Shown here piece after piece: positions 32,266 through 45,419 of a stretch of 64,000 bases of DNA. The stretch spans positions 20,744,001 to 20,808,000 of the forward strand of contig OY756964.1 of the NCBI GenBank assembly GCA_963580455.1, written 5' to 3'. This DNA comes from Euonymus europaeus (Eukaryota > Streptophyta > Magnoliopsida > Celastrales > Celastraceae). Every line of letters begins with the position of its first letter. The stretch's first letter is position 1. The notes beneath the pieces are model-generated. The model saw only the letters and a list, made by a program, of their open reading frames with translations. It did not search any database and was not told where the DNA came from. The position numbers and the translations under genes are program-made.

Positions 32266-35200
32266 TCATTTAGCCAGCCCCGTTGTTTTGCATACGGGGC
32301 ACAAATTCTTGTGAGTCAGCCACCGTTTGATACATTCAGCATGAAAATCATGTCCGCAATCCAACGTTCCAATATCTTCTCCATCATTATACTCCTCCTG
32401 TGAACAAATAATGATGAGCAGAGTTGAAGAGAGAATTTGAAGTGCTAATATGGTAATGAAGTTGGGGTTTCATCCTCACCTGACAAACGCAGCATGGCTC
32501 AGTCTCCTGCTGAGTACCCACTGAAGTAGAATATTTCCGCTGTTTCAGTCGGTTCAGTATGATTTCTCCGCTCAGTCCAGTACTCACGTTGCCAATGCGC
32601 TCCTCCAGTGCTAATAATTCCTACAATAACAACAGCAGTGAAATTAAGGAGACTAATCTTGAGTCAAACAAGAGCGTGGGTGGATATCTTTCTGGGTATG
32701 TTTTACCTCATAGGACATGTTGTCGACATCAAGCCGCATATCCCTATGCCTATCATGGAGATCAGCACCCCCAAAAAATACTGATTGGTCAAGAAGCATG
32801 ACATCCTGACACAAGAACAACAGGTTAACTTCAAATAATGTCTCTGTGGAAGCAAAAATAGATTCCTTCATCTGTGAGCATCAATGTTCAATTTCATAAC
32901 TTGGAATTAATGGAAGCTAAATATATGAAAAAACAGGCTACACATGTTAATGTAATCAACGAATCGTATTGCTATTTGGAATAATAAACAGCCAATTAAG
33001 ATGACCTCAGTCCTTAGCTTTTACCAATTAACAGTAACAGACAATCATATGACCGCATAGCTCCTCATCTTTAAAAGTGCACGTCCCTTTTTTCCCTTTC
33101 CTAGTTCTAAGCATGAGCAATTACATATGCCTCATGCTATCTTAGCTCCTAATTATGATGCAGCTGCTTCACCACTGGTTTGCATCCATTCCAAAGTATC
33201 ATGTAGTGTGTAATATAAATGAGCAATGCTACAATAATTATCTGCAAGTAATATGCGATTGGACCTCTTTTGACAAAGCCAAAATATTCTTACATACACT
33301 CAGATATCATCAACTGTTTGGCAGCCTTTAGCATCACGATGACGAGATAGTTTTCAAACAACCAATATCATTCTTTTGCACTTAGTTATAAAAAAACTAG
33401 CATAAATAAATTATATACTAGAAAACTTGACTTCTTGGCTAATTTTTAGCTGTCTGCCACACACTCTGAACTATAAATAGAATGCACCAATCATCTTAGT
33501 ATGGCTATTGGTGGTGAATGGTGATCATCATCATCAATACCTTAATCCCAAACATTTTGGGTTTGGTTACGTGAACCCCCTCGAGGTTGGATCCCATTAC
33601 ATAAATTTTTCTTCACCATTCCATCCCATAGCTAAAACCAGAGTCTCCACCACTCCAGCAGCGTCTATATTACTTTTTATCATGCCCATCAATGTTTTAT
33701 GAGGCTCCTTTTTTAATGTTTTAATAAGATAACATGCATTTCAGACAAAATTTGATGGATAGAACAATGTAAAATAACTAACCTCAAATCGTATGTTCTC
33801 CCCTCTGCGCATAAGATCCAAGACATTTCGAATCTGCTTCAGGAACAAATAAATACATAATTAACACCAGATACCACTGAATGCCTGTTTGGAAAGCTCA
33901 TAAAACAATTATTCTGAAGAAAAAAAAAGACAGGGAGTACATAAAAGTAACAGAGTAACTAAATCGTGAAGCAAAACTGGCTAGATGGCACATATATCCT
34001 GGTTCTAAAACTATTGTCAGTTATACATAATAATATAGTTGATGTGCCTTTCCCCTTGAACCAATGAACTAGCATTAAGATCACATATTCTAAAACAACG
34101 GATGTTACATTCCATACAACAGCCACAACGCATTCCATAAATTCTACAAGGAGTGAATAATGCAAAAAAACAAGCCATTGATTTCTAAGAATACTTATGC
34201 CAAATGGAAACATAGACATAAATGACTAACTCGACTAAAAAAATTGAGTATGACGTATTCTTCAGACATGGCACATGAGATTTGAACTGAATGATTCTTC
34301 AAATCTAAGAATTGACCTTTCTGATGGCACGATGCCAAAGATGAGATATACTTCACATCATGACAGCTTGAGATGAAGGCAATACCGTGTGTAAATAAAG
34401 TTAATAAATACGAGGACACATTCGTGCTTATCGCATATAATCCAAAAATCTTACTACAAATTTAATTTTTAAACTTAATATCCTACGAATTGCATCTAAA
34501 AACAGCTTTTGATTATTGTTTTTTTCAAAGCTTATAGAAACAGCTCTTAAATCTTTAAGAGATTTTAAATAGCACCAGCAATGCTTATACTACTGTTGAA
34601 AGCATTAGCAATAAATCGGAGGGTTCCAAAACTAACCTCGGACACAACAAGTCTGCTTCTTCCTTCACCGGCAGCAGCCAAAGTTCGCAATGAATAGGGA
34701 ATTCCAAGTGCACCATCACCATGTCTCTCCATCCATGGCATTGACCTTGAGTTCAAGCGATGATGCCCATGATTACCAGCACCAGATGGAAGCGCCCTCT
34801 CATCTGAGGAAGGTGCAGCTGAATGTAGTAAAGAACTATTTTGACCACCCGAGTCAGCACCAATGGAAGAAAACAATGATCGACGGACATATTCTGGCAA
34901 TCTTCTTGTATTTCTTGAAGGTGGGTGGGGATGAGGTACCCAGTGCGAAGCACGTAACCGATGGGCAGCTGAACTTGAGCCAGCCGTAGCTGTAGAACCA
35001 GCATTAACAGGAATATTTGTATGTGCACCAGTTAAATTTCTAGTCGTTGGATTTCTACTCCTTAACTCAGCGGCTGGAACAAACATAGGATGTTCCTGGA
35101 TATTTCTGGCTCTATTCCTTGAGCTCGCTTCCTCGATTCGAACAGCATTTCTATCATTGGAAACAAAATAACTTGCTGGAGTAACAGCTCTAGAGCTAGA

Positions 35201-36322
35201 GCTTTCATTCCACCCAAATGGTTGCACATTTTGCAGCACAGGTGGAACACCGATTACAGTAGACTGGCTCTGAGGCATAGAAATATTGGAGGCTGAGGCT
35301 GACCTTAAGTCCAAAGAGTGATCAACTGAAATAGGTCTAGATGACTGCTGGGGAGTTGAAACACTTGAATACCGAACAGCATTCCCCGTTGAAGGTAAAG
35401 TGAGGGGGGTAGGTTCCCGGTGATTTGCAGGATTAAGCCTGAGACGGATACTTCTATGGGAGCCTTCAGCACTTCCTGTCACCATTGAACCAGAAACAGT
35501 GTCAGAAGTTCTTGGAAAAAATCTTGGGTTTGATTGTTCTAAAGGAGAAGAAATGCTCAAACTGGTTCCTTCATTATAGCGACCTGAACCACCAAGCCAT
35601 AAACTGCTTTCTGAACGTTGTAGGTAGTTAGAACTTCCATCCATAGAAGACTGCCCAACACTTCCATCAAGCGCCTTCCTTTTGAAGGAAGCACGGCGAC
35701 CATCCAATGAACAGTTAGGTCCGCCGTCATTTTCTTGAACCAAATATCCGTCACTTCTTGAAGGAGGCAGAAATGTATTGGAACTGCCAGCAAGTTGTAT
35801 ATGCTCACATACTGATCCACCAGACTTATTTAGATTGGGAAATTCTGAAGCCTGATGATCATCACCACCAAAATCTGCATTTAAGTTAAGATTCTGCGGA
35901 ATTCCATCAGCGTTGGAACTGCACAAAAACAGAGGGTTCATATTGACATTTCCCAGAGAAAGAACATTAGGTGAATCACATTGCCATTCTTCTGACCTTT
36001 GGCCAGTCCCACTGTGAGCACTAGCTGAAGCTGAATATGCATCTTCCCTTTTCTGCCCACGACTGACCTCATTTTGTGAGCCACCGAAATTTGGTTCACC
36101 TAAGCTCCATCCACTCATGTTTTGTTGTTCTTGATTAATAGGATTCACATATGCAACTTCTGAATTAGGTGCTACCATATAGTTTGGCATACGATTCCCA
36201 ACAGGATTTGGTATATTATTCCAGCAAATTGGCTGGTTTACGACAGGATTACCTGATGTAGATCCATGGCTGAATTCCAGAATTTCTGGCAAGGAATCAA
36301 TAGTTCCCCTTTGCCCTTGCAT
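32266..36322 (-). CDS. RHG1A: RING-H2 E3 ubiquitin ligase, RHG1A type
   Basis: This 702-residue protein is in five coding exons: 36322-34637, 33833-33783, 32805-32707, 32620-32480 and 32397-32266, with all introns GT-AG in phase 0. The first exon encodes a long, low-complexity Ser/Asn-rich region beginning MQGQRGTIDSLPEILEFSHG, the conserved start of RHG1A/MBR-like ligases, with WNNIPNPVGNRMP and MSGWSLGE motifs. The small exons give RNVLDLMRRGENIRFE, DRHRDMRLDVDNMSYE and LLALEERIGNVSTGLS. The C-terminal RING-H2 has CCVC, LDCGHDFHAEC and CPVC, with the Trp of the E2-binding surface (KRWL). Length is close to the Arabidopsis protein. It would transfer ubiquitin from an E2 to unknown targets. 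A non-coding first exon lies upstream near 37427. Confidence 0.92.
33508..33702. repeat. dispersed repeat fragment in a RHG1A intron
   Basis: The motif TTAATCCCAAACATTTTGGG followed by TTTGGTTAC resembles a short sequence common in plant genomes at the ends of LINE-like or small repeats. It lies in the intron 32806-33782, next to a CATCATCAT run. No gene is supported; the assignment is from pattern memory. Confidence 0.35.
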
Positions 36323-36398
36323 TGGGGACAGTATAAATATCCTTTAACACAATCTAGAGTAGGCTAATTCCAAGAACAATGGCCTCGAACAATTCTGT

Positions 36399-37600
36399 CC
36401 TGAGACAGTGAAGCAACATTAACATATTCAGCAAAGCATGAAACAGTGAATCCATAAAAGCATAAAACAATGAATCCATATAGAAACACTCTCATAAAAA
36501 TTGACAAAAATGTTATCCGGGAATTCACACACCTCTATAAGTTTATGCTTGTGTTTCTTGTGTTCTCAGAAGAAACAGAACAACATGACTAAAATAACTT
36601 ATGTTTGGAGCATTATTTAAGTGGTCTTGTCTGGCTTCTAAAGCACCAAATTTTGCATCAACGAGTGGAACTATCGCAAATGCATGATAGAATACCGAAA
36701 ACTGAAATTAAATTCTTTTAGCTCTTAATAGACACGTTTCATCTGAATTTCATATGTTCATTCATGGAACATCCAGAGTAGAAAAGATAGAAATGCAAAA
36801 ATAATATTTATTTTTTCCAGATTATCAAGTAAGAATAATTGTTGAAACCCCAGGCAGGAAGCAGCAATAACAATCAATGTAGTAAACTCAAGAAGCTAGT
36901 TGGCAACAATCAATGTCACACCCTTTCTTGACCTGATAGTCTTATATTGGCTGCTAACTCTAAAAACACCAAAGCGAATGAACTGTAAATGTAGAATTGC
37001 ACTTAAAAAATAACCTTGAAGTCAATACATGCTAACAATCCGGACAAGTAAAGTCCGTATCCTCATCTTACATAGATTTCCAATTATCATCAAAGATTCT
37101 GTGTACAAAGTACCCAAAAATACTAAATTCAGAGAAAATCAATTACCACCGAACAAGGCACCGAATAGAAAATGATCAAAATCAAGCCCAAAATCAAGCG
37201 AGACAAGTAAAAGGTGCAAACTTTATATCAGGTCTAAAACTCAATAACTCAGAACAAAAAACCCATAACAAATCCACCGGAAAAAGGTTCTCATCATCTA
37301 AATAGAAAGCTAACACACAAACAAAGCATCAAAACAAAAATCCTCCCCTTCATATATTCATCATCAACGGATCAAACCAGGGAAAAAAGAAATTCAAAAT
37401 CTAGAAACAAAATCCAAGTAGCTTACCGAACCGATGGAGGTGAAACAGCCTAATCGATCTAGAAATCTGAGATAACAAGAGAGGATTAGAGAGAAGGATG
37501 AAAATTCCAACGTTTTTCTCTCAGATAAACAGAGAGAAAAACCAAAAAAAAAACAATGGGGAGAAGAATAGAGGAGAGAGTCTTTGGCTTTTGAGATTGG
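36399..37600 (-). other. RHG1A leader: non-coding first exon and about 1-kb 5-prime UTR intron
   Basis: A consensus donor (TTCG/GTAAGC) at 37427/37426 and an acceptor (CTCAG/GACAG) at 36400/36399 bound an intron of about 1 kb upstream of the ATG at 36322. The proposed non-coding exon (37427 to about 37600) is rich in GA and A runs, as are many plant leaders. The intron contains no recognisable gene. The join is inferred from splice motifs alone. Confidence 0.5.
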
Positions 37601-40600
37601 GAAAACCGAATGTGAATAAAGAGGAGATTAAAGAGTACAGTAATCTTTAATTTACGAAACAACCCACCACCCACAAACCCCCCACACAGAGAGAGAGAGA
37701 TAGGATACCAAGTTGCAAACAACGCGAAGACCAACAAAAAAAAAAAGTGTCCTTGTTGGGCCTCTTACCAAATGGTTCCGCGTCTCCGTCTACCTATTCT
37801 GATTTTTCTTCCCTTCTTTTTACGGGCACGAGCGTTAACTCCATTCCTTTAATATTCCAATAATTTTAAAAAACAAGTCTCACCAGATGCGCCGTATTGA
37901 GCCCCACTCTTGCTTTGTTTCCATCTTCTTTCACGCCAAACCACCCGCCCCTTGCCTTGCTCGGTCCTTGTGACTTGTGATGAGCTGTTTTGTTTTGTTG
38001 AAGGAAAATTAATGCTCATTGCAACGTGTTGCTCTGCAAATTCACTAGTGTGATCCAGTGGGACCCGCAAATAGGATGACTTGGATTTTTTTTTCTCTCT
38101 TTATCAAAAGAATCTGACTGCCTGCCTTGGTATCTTATTTTGAGTTTTTGACCATCTACTGGCGGTAAAAAAATTTAACTTAGACAACATCTGAATGCCC
38201 ATGTCGGTATACTTTTAGGTGGGCAATTTAACAAATGAGCTATACCCAGTTGCTTAAATGATAATATTTCTTTCTTTGCTTTAAATAAGTACACCGATGC
38301 AGGTTCCCACTATACTTCGTCTAGTCTGCAATTGCCTTTCACATCTCTATCGTTGGCATTTTTATTCCTACAATTGTCTTTGGGTCCTTTTGTTTTCCTT
38401 CCCTTTGCTCAAACCCACCCATTTGGACTGCTTTGAAAAATTATTTGAATATAGGAAGGAGTCTCAGGATGAGGTATGATGAATTGATGATGATTCTGCC
38501 ACTAAAAGAGAATATTAGAGACTTGTCATGCTTTTGAAAATCAACACAACTTGAGGCCTCTTTTCATTGAAAATTCATTAGGCCATAAAAATCTCGCTTC
38601 TTGTGGGTTAATCTTGGCACGTATCTTCTCCACATTGCCAAAGTTAGGTGGATCTCAAAACTAATAAACAAATGAGCACAGCAGTTTTTGACTTTTGGTA
38701 ACAAGACAACATACGTATATATCTGTAAGCATGGGCATTGGTCTTGTGTAAACAATGGAGCACTCATGGCAAGGGAGTGTAGAGCTGTTATAGGGTACCT
38801 TATACAAAAAAGAGTTCATCACTCCGACTACATCTTGTTTTGAAAGCTGGATGGTCTGATGGTTGAACCAATTGACTAATTGAGATTTCAAGGAGGCAAA
38901 GCTCGTGGCAGGTTAACACTATAATGACTGACTCGCCTTCTTGATCATGCCATTAGAGAGGTTAAATCCCTAATAATGATTTTGTACAGGCAAGGAAACC
39001 AGTTATAATTAAACCTTCAATACATACCATAAAAGTGTGGTAGGGGGTGGGGGATTAGTAAGTCATCATTGTTCACATAACAGATGATCACTACTCCTAA
39101 TGAGTTCTTTCCTAAGAAGAGATTTGGAGGCCTAGTCATAAGATTCATTCATAAACAGACAGAATACAAACTCATTAAAGGGAGAGGATGGGCAAGAGTG
39201 CCTCTCATCTACCACTACCAACAGGCATCATCAAATTAGTTTTGCTCCCTTGCCTCGATTAGTGGGTTCTCCCCACAATTTGCCATCAAGTAGCCAAACT
39301 ATGGAATTGGATTATATCATGGCCTCCTGTTACCATCGAAAGACATTCAATCATTTTAATGACACCAGTACAAGGAGCAAGCCCACATATAAATGTTTTA
39401 CTGAGTTCCTTCACTTGCTGTAAAACAGCTGAAAGCTAGATTAATCTGCAAGCAATCGCCAATCAAGAGACGCATTGTCATCCACAGCACTGTTCAAACA
39501 ACCAAATAATGGCGCAATACAAGAGTTTCAACGGATACCAAAGCTCAACAGTGGGCAGGATGTATCCAAACGTTACCCCCACAATAATATGTGATGCTCA
39601 ACGGATATCATATACCGCAGTAAATTATAAACTAATCAATGGATCAAGTAACACCCAAAACTTATCAGACTTTTTCAAATCTAATTATCCATGTCAAACC
39701 GCAAAATCAGGATCATAAAAAGTAGTTACTTCCTCCAATCACACATAGGTAAGGCTGAATTTAGATTTTAAAAAAACTTGTAACAATTGAACCTCCATAC
39801 CAAATGTAGATTGGCATCCGTATTCCACACGATTAGCAAGCTCAAATCTTACAACTATCTGCACTTCAATAACATGCTATATAATAACACATGCAACTTT
39901 AAAATGATTAAGAACATGAAAATAACCATCAACTAATGGAGTAAAAATAAGAATACTGGTCATTCATAAAGGTGACGCTAGGGCTGTCTCCTAATTTCTT
40001 GCAACATCCACCAGGGAATCGATCGCATGGTGCAAATGTGTGGAACATCTAAACTATAAGATGAAAAAAGGGGACTAAAAAATATCCCGTGCTCCTTAAA
40101 GGAGGTCAAAAGTAAATATTAAAAACCATCAGAATGTACTCGGATCCACAGTAACAACATTTGAATTTGTGACGCTTTCTCTAGTCTCTAGAGCAACCAC
40201 ATGCTAGGTTAGGTTTGATACATGTAAAGATCCAGCAAAGAATACACAAGTTTCATGATATTTAATTGAAAAAACTCAGTAAGAGGTGATACCCCCATTA
40301 ACACACACAGTAACAACGCTCTTCAATTTGTTCCGATTTCTCAAATAACCAAACCAACCACAAGTCAGCTTAAATAGAAGTAAAGAACCAGCAATAATAC
40401 ACAACATTTGATAAGGTCCATGATCCAAGGTTGGAAAAAGCAGTAATATGACACACGATAACATGGCAGCTAGGGGATGAAACTAACCATGCATCTCCCA
40501 AATTCCATGAGTATGCTTGGGTGGAAGGAAAGCAAGGGGATTCGAAGTGAAGGAGTCAAAATCTCCTTGGACCTTGGCTGAGAGGGAAAATTCCACAGGA

Positions 40601-40797
40601 GGAAAACCCCCGAAGCATCCTCACTTGATTAAAACTATATTCCTCCAAATCGGAGGGGAATGGGGAGGTGAGCGTATTTCATGTTTAATTGGAAAATAAT
40701 ATGACCACCTCTCTTCAGAACTCTCCTACCCTTCATCACCATCCCCCCAAATGTGGCCTATAAATATCATCTCAAAAACATTAAATAAGGCTTCAAA

Positions 40798-40917
40798 ATA
40801 GTGATCAAGTCCTAGCCTAGTTGGTTGGGGCCCCTACCATAAGAACCACGTTCCACATGACCATGAAGTCATGGATACTAATCCCCTACCCCACTTGCCA
40901 ACAAAAAAAATAAAAAA
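40798..40917 (+). mobile_element. tRNA-derived SINE
   Basis: A perfect A-box, TAGCCTAGTTGG, lies at 40813-40824. A degenerate B-box follows about 40 bp later (CATGAAGTCATGGATACTAA). The element ends in an A-rich tail (ACAAAAAAAATAAAAAA). TTCAAA occurs on both sides (40792-40797 and 40918-40923), a possible short target duplication. Confidence 0.65.
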
Positions 40918-41014
40918 TTCAAAGTCTCATTAGCACAAAAATTAATTGAAATAAGAGGAGCATTATGAGTCATACCAAAAGCTAGGGAATTTAGGACTTA
41001 TAACTAAGGATGCA

Positions 41015-41214
41015 GCTGAAGGTACACAACTTTCATGATCGGTATCAGCTCTACTTCTGGCAATAATATAGAAATTGGGAGGGTGGAACTTCTCCGCTGT
41101 TCACCAGCTAAAGGTAGACAAGTAGACAACTTTGATGATCGATATCAGCTCTACTACTGGCAATAATATAAAAATTGCAAAGATATAACTTTTCCGCTGT
41201 TCACCAGCTAGGCA
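41015..41214. repeat. 100-bp direct duplication
   Basis: ACAACTTTCATGATCGGTATC near 41027 recurs as ACAACTTTGATGATCGATATC near 41127, and both copies continue to CGCTGTTCACCAGCTA. Differences are scattered point changes, so the duplication is not very recent. Confidence 0.8.
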
Positions 41215-42276
41215 CTCCACTTCCACAATGCAACGAGTAAAAAAAAATCAAAGGAACAAAAAAGCAATAGAGCTTCCAACCAAAATTAATTGCACTCTCC
41301 AATGTCATCACGCTTCTAAAGACCGTTGTTATTCAATTCAAGGATTAAAACTTGATGCCCAAAACCTTAAGCTGTTAATAAATCTAAATTTGCATGGAAT
41401 AAAATTCACAAATTACAACCAAATTAAACTTGATCCAAATTTGAAAACAGAAATTCGTATTCATTTAATCAGCAATGTCAAATTAAAAAATGGAACACAT
41501 GGAAATATAAAGTAAGAGGGAGCCTTGCTAAACGAAGGCCCTAATGAGATGGGAGAAGAGCATAGTTGTCTCATCCATAATCTAGCAATAGTTTTAGCTC
41601 CCTCAGCAACATGAAACTGGAGAAACAAACGACAATAGACAGCTATAAATGAGGGGAATGAAAGGTAGTAAACTAGAGGGCAATTATAATTTACGAACAA
41701 TGTAAAAGGATAATGATCTCTACCATCAAAATAGTCCAACAAAGCAGCTAATACCGAGATCTTGAATTGAAATAACCATCATCCAACATGTCAACCTTGT
41801 TCACCAGTCCACCAGATAAAAGTGCCTATTATTGGGCACAAGGCAATCTGCACACCAAGATACAATATTGGATTCTAATCGGTCCCTACTGAGACTGAAA
41901 ATTAAAAATTGCAACAAACAGTTAGCTTAACGCATATTACCTCTACAGTTGAAATAAAGCTTCTGTGACATCTCTCTCAACTTCAAAACCAAGTTGTGAA
42001 AAAAATTCCCCATTTAATGTTACAAGACAGAGGAAATCCATAAAAGTTAACTGGTGCAGCTATCCTCCACGATATCTCTCCCAACTTCACAGCAGAATTG
42101 TGTGAAAAGATATCTCCATCTAATGTTCTTAAGACATTATTTCATGACTGGAGTTTAAAGTAGTTTCTTTTCGCAAGGCATTTAATTCCACCTACATTTT
42201 CATGGGCTAAACCCATATCCAAACCCAATTTTTTCAGAGTATAAAGACAAATATCTACAAATATTTGTTTGGATGA

Positions 42277-44384
42277 TCAATCCACGAGATCGTCCAACTC
42301 TATGAAATCTTCCTCAAGAATGGAGACTGATTCTCGCACGGTTAAGGTATCAGCGGATATATCACTGCCAGTAAGCCCAATCGCCATCACCTGCATGCCA
42401 GAAATGACACATACTAATTAGACTGCATCGAGTGTGAAAGCTGGGTGTATTTCCAATATAGGAGTCAGAACAATATGCCATAGTTCTTGGGGAGATTGGA
42501 AGCCATAGATTAGCCAAAAAAATTACCAAAGATTAGTCACCAACTTTTGTGCATATCACTCACTTCAGAATTCAGACAGTAAACATTCTAGATAAACAAG
42601 TATACAAGTAAAGTGATTGTGTTTATGAGAGAGAAAAAAATAGTTTCAAACTAAATAATGTGAAGTTCATGAAAGTTCAAATAAAGTTAGTCAAAACACG
42701 TACGTTGAAATCAGCAGCTATATTATAAAGTGCACAGCCATAATACACTACATATACAGTGCACAATATGGAATTCAACCTTGGATACCAAACCGATACA
42801 GTTTCCATCCAGAAATAATCGGATCAAGTGAAACAATAATATGCCTTCACTAAATAAATGAAGGATGGAAATAATAGTAAATGTAATAACAAGTAGAAGA
42901 AAAATAGAATAAAATATAAGTCAGGTTGCAGGGAAAACATTTGAAGTATGTTACCTGTTCATTGGGTTTAATGCTTGGAGAAAGGTCAAAACTGGCATCA
43001 GAAGCAGACTTCTTAACGACCTGGCGATCACCCAGCTTGCTAGGCAGATTTTGGGGATAACTTGGTATATCATTCTTCCTGTCAACAAATATGTCATCAT
43101 GCACTTTGGCTGCAGAAACAAGATACCCATCATGCTGGATACCAACATGACGCACTGCAGAAGCAGTTTCTTCAGCACAAGTATTCAAAACATTATCTGA
43201 TATGCTATTCCCAGCATTAGATCTCATGAACACTCGGCATAGAACAAAAGACGTCTGCATATGGAAAAAAAACACAATACACATTTCAAATAGTATAGGG
43301 AACCATATCAATCCTATCCATGTAAAGGTAAGGAATAAAAGCTGAATCATTCATGTCGGTAGTGTATAACATTCAATCGTTGATATGTATAAAAACCAGA
43401 AAGATCATATAAGATAAGATGAAAGGCTATCAGAATCTTTTAATTGACCCTTAAACCAATTTACAAATCAGGATTACTTCCAAGTAATTTCACAAACAGT
43501 GGATCTAATAACTTATTATGAATTTCAGCTCTTGCGACAGAAAATTTCATTCCTTAGACAGTTGCTCAGTTAGTGTGCAATTTAAGACCAAGATGGCAGA
43601 AAGAACGAAGAATTTAAGCAAGTTCAACACACCATTGTAAATAACATAAAACATCTTCCAACATTCAACATAGCATGTGAGCTTCAGAATCGCATGTACC
43701 AATTATATAAAAATTGAACCCAGTTTCTCAGCATTCATATCAAATAATTTACCAAAATCGCCAATAATTGAACAGGAATTTCATCATAGTTTAAAATGCT
43801 AATATTCCAAAGTGAAATACAGAACTCATCCTCACTCTGCAATGGATGAACATGTGCGCCCCATAATCGCATACACCAGTTATAAAAGAAAAGAAATTTT
43901 AATCCAAACGTACCTTAACGTCCTCATGTTGGGCATACTCGTACATGACGAAATCAGTTTTCACCGCACTATTCTGCGAGTTGTCGAGATAATACGCGAA
44001 CATTGTTTTAGTTCCAAGAACAGCCTTTCCTCCTGCTCCCATCACGTTCTTAACCGTGGATCCCCTCCTCCAGTACCCTCCTTTGGCCTTTCTCCTCCGT
44101 CCCCTGCTCTCCAAAACCCTAACAGTGAAGCAATACCAGTGCTTCTTGTCGTTCCTGTACCCGTAAGCGAAGCTCGAAGTGTCCGGCAACTCGTAAGGAT
44201 CGTAATTGTACAAATCAAGTTCTTTAATGAGATCATAACCGTAAATATTCCCACTGTCAGATTCCTGTCTTGCGTTGTTCTTACAAGCAAGGTAATGGCA
44301 AAATACTTGCTCATCGGAGGGGTAAAATCCACATCCCGGCGGAAGAGAAATTGAAGACGACCAAGGGTTTCGAGAATCTCCCAT
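42277..44384 (-). CDS. NAC-domain transcription factor, divergent
   Basis: This 294-residue protein is in three exons: 44384-43914, 43254-42955 and 42390-42277, with GT-AG introns in phase 0. Exon 1 is a complete NAC domain: LPPGCGFYPSDEQVFCHYLA (subdomain A), IYGYDLIKELDLYNYDPYEL (B), KHWYCFTVR (C), GGYWRRGSTVKNV (D) and TDFVMYEYA (E). Subdomain D lacks the usual WKATG core, with WRRGS instead, and the following segment reads VLGTKTMFAYYLD where most NACs have a K-K-x-L-V-F-Y motif. It therefore belongs to a divergent NAC clade; DNA-binding preference may differ. Exons 2 and 3 encode an acidic C-terminus (VSILEEDFIELDDLVD) that could activate transcription. No transmembrane segment was seen. 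Confidence 0.9.
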
Positions 44385-45042
44385 TTTTCGAACAGGAGAT
44401 CAGGTCACACGGCAAAGCCAAATGGGAAAGAAAAATCGAGACCAATGGGGCTTTTGTAGAGCCAAAACAGGCGTGCCCTTCAAGCTTCTCAAGCGGGTGT
44501 GACAGTGGTGTGTATCACTGACGAGTGACCAGAACCGTTTTACTGCTTCCATGCCACGTGTCCCTTTAAAATGGTAGTATGTAGACTCAGTGCACTTCAC
44601 AGTGGCAACGATCCCTCTGTTTTACCAGCTGGCTGCTTTCCATTGGCTCGCTAGCGCAAAATTTTTGACCACTTTTTCCCCTTTTGTATTTCATGCTTGA
44701 CGACTTCAAGTCAAAGGTTTATGAGGAAGCCCACTGGGCTAAGACTTCACGGGCTTCAAAAAGAGTCAGCCCATTTGAAACAGTTGCTCGTACTGTTAAG
44801 TGACAGACACACTTTTCTCAACTAGCTGGAAGACAGATTAAGCAAATAATTTGGCCTCTGAGGGTATCAGTTGGGTCAGGAATGAAAATCTAGCTCTAGG
44901 ATATTATTGAGGAGCAACACGTAAAACTAATCAATAGCCCACGAATTCAATTATTGGGCAACAAAAATATGGCGCAGAAGATGGGCCAACTATAATGTTT
45001 GGCCACATTATCATATGTTGTTTAATTGGGTTGGGGTTCAAT

Positions 45043-45341
45043 TAGGGGTGGCAAAACTTCATCCAACTCAAATCCGATTTGTTCGACCGGATTAATCCAA
45101 TTTTAGACATAAATTATATGTTTGAAATTCGGGTCCAAATAAAAAAAAATTGTCTGATTTGTTTGGACCCTAACCCAAATTAGATTATTGTCTTATTTAC
45201 TTACACGAATTTAAATTAATCGGAATATGGTCAATTAAGTACATCGAAAAAATTCAAATCAATCTGAATATAGACATGCAAATATTTCACAAACACATAT
45301 CTTATCCGACTCTAAATTGATTTTTTTTGTTGCCACCCCTG
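45043..45341. mobile_element. MITE with TAGGGGTGGCAA termini (hAT-like)
   Basis: The left end reads TAGGGGTGGCAAAA and the right end, on the minus strand, CAGGGGTGGCAACAAAAA. It is about 300 bp, AT-rich and non-coding. The terminus matches that of the inner element at 53356-53981. The flanking 8-mers do not match clearly, so the target duplication is unproven. Confidence 0.55.
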
Positions 45342-45419
45342 TGTTAGACCATTTGTGGATAAAAAGTCAAAAACTTCCAATTTTACGGATAAGTATTGTA
45401 GGATAGTGAAAACTTAGTT

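Larger units (their letters stand above)
37640..42276. other. intergenic
   Basis: No gene was identified in 4.6 kb. The left end would be the RHG1A promoter. A SINE (40798-40917) and a 100-bp duplication (41015-41214) are present. Two related segments around 41940-42000 and 42060-42130 (ATCTCTC..CAACTTCA..GTTGTG) look like a weak direct repeat. Small frames at 38564-38891, 39509-39718 and 41228-41515 show no family features. Confidence 0.5.

Noticed and set aside
34690..35820. Open frames of 60-100 codons within RHG1A exon 1
   Set aside because: They are other-frame shadows of the long low-complexity coding exon.
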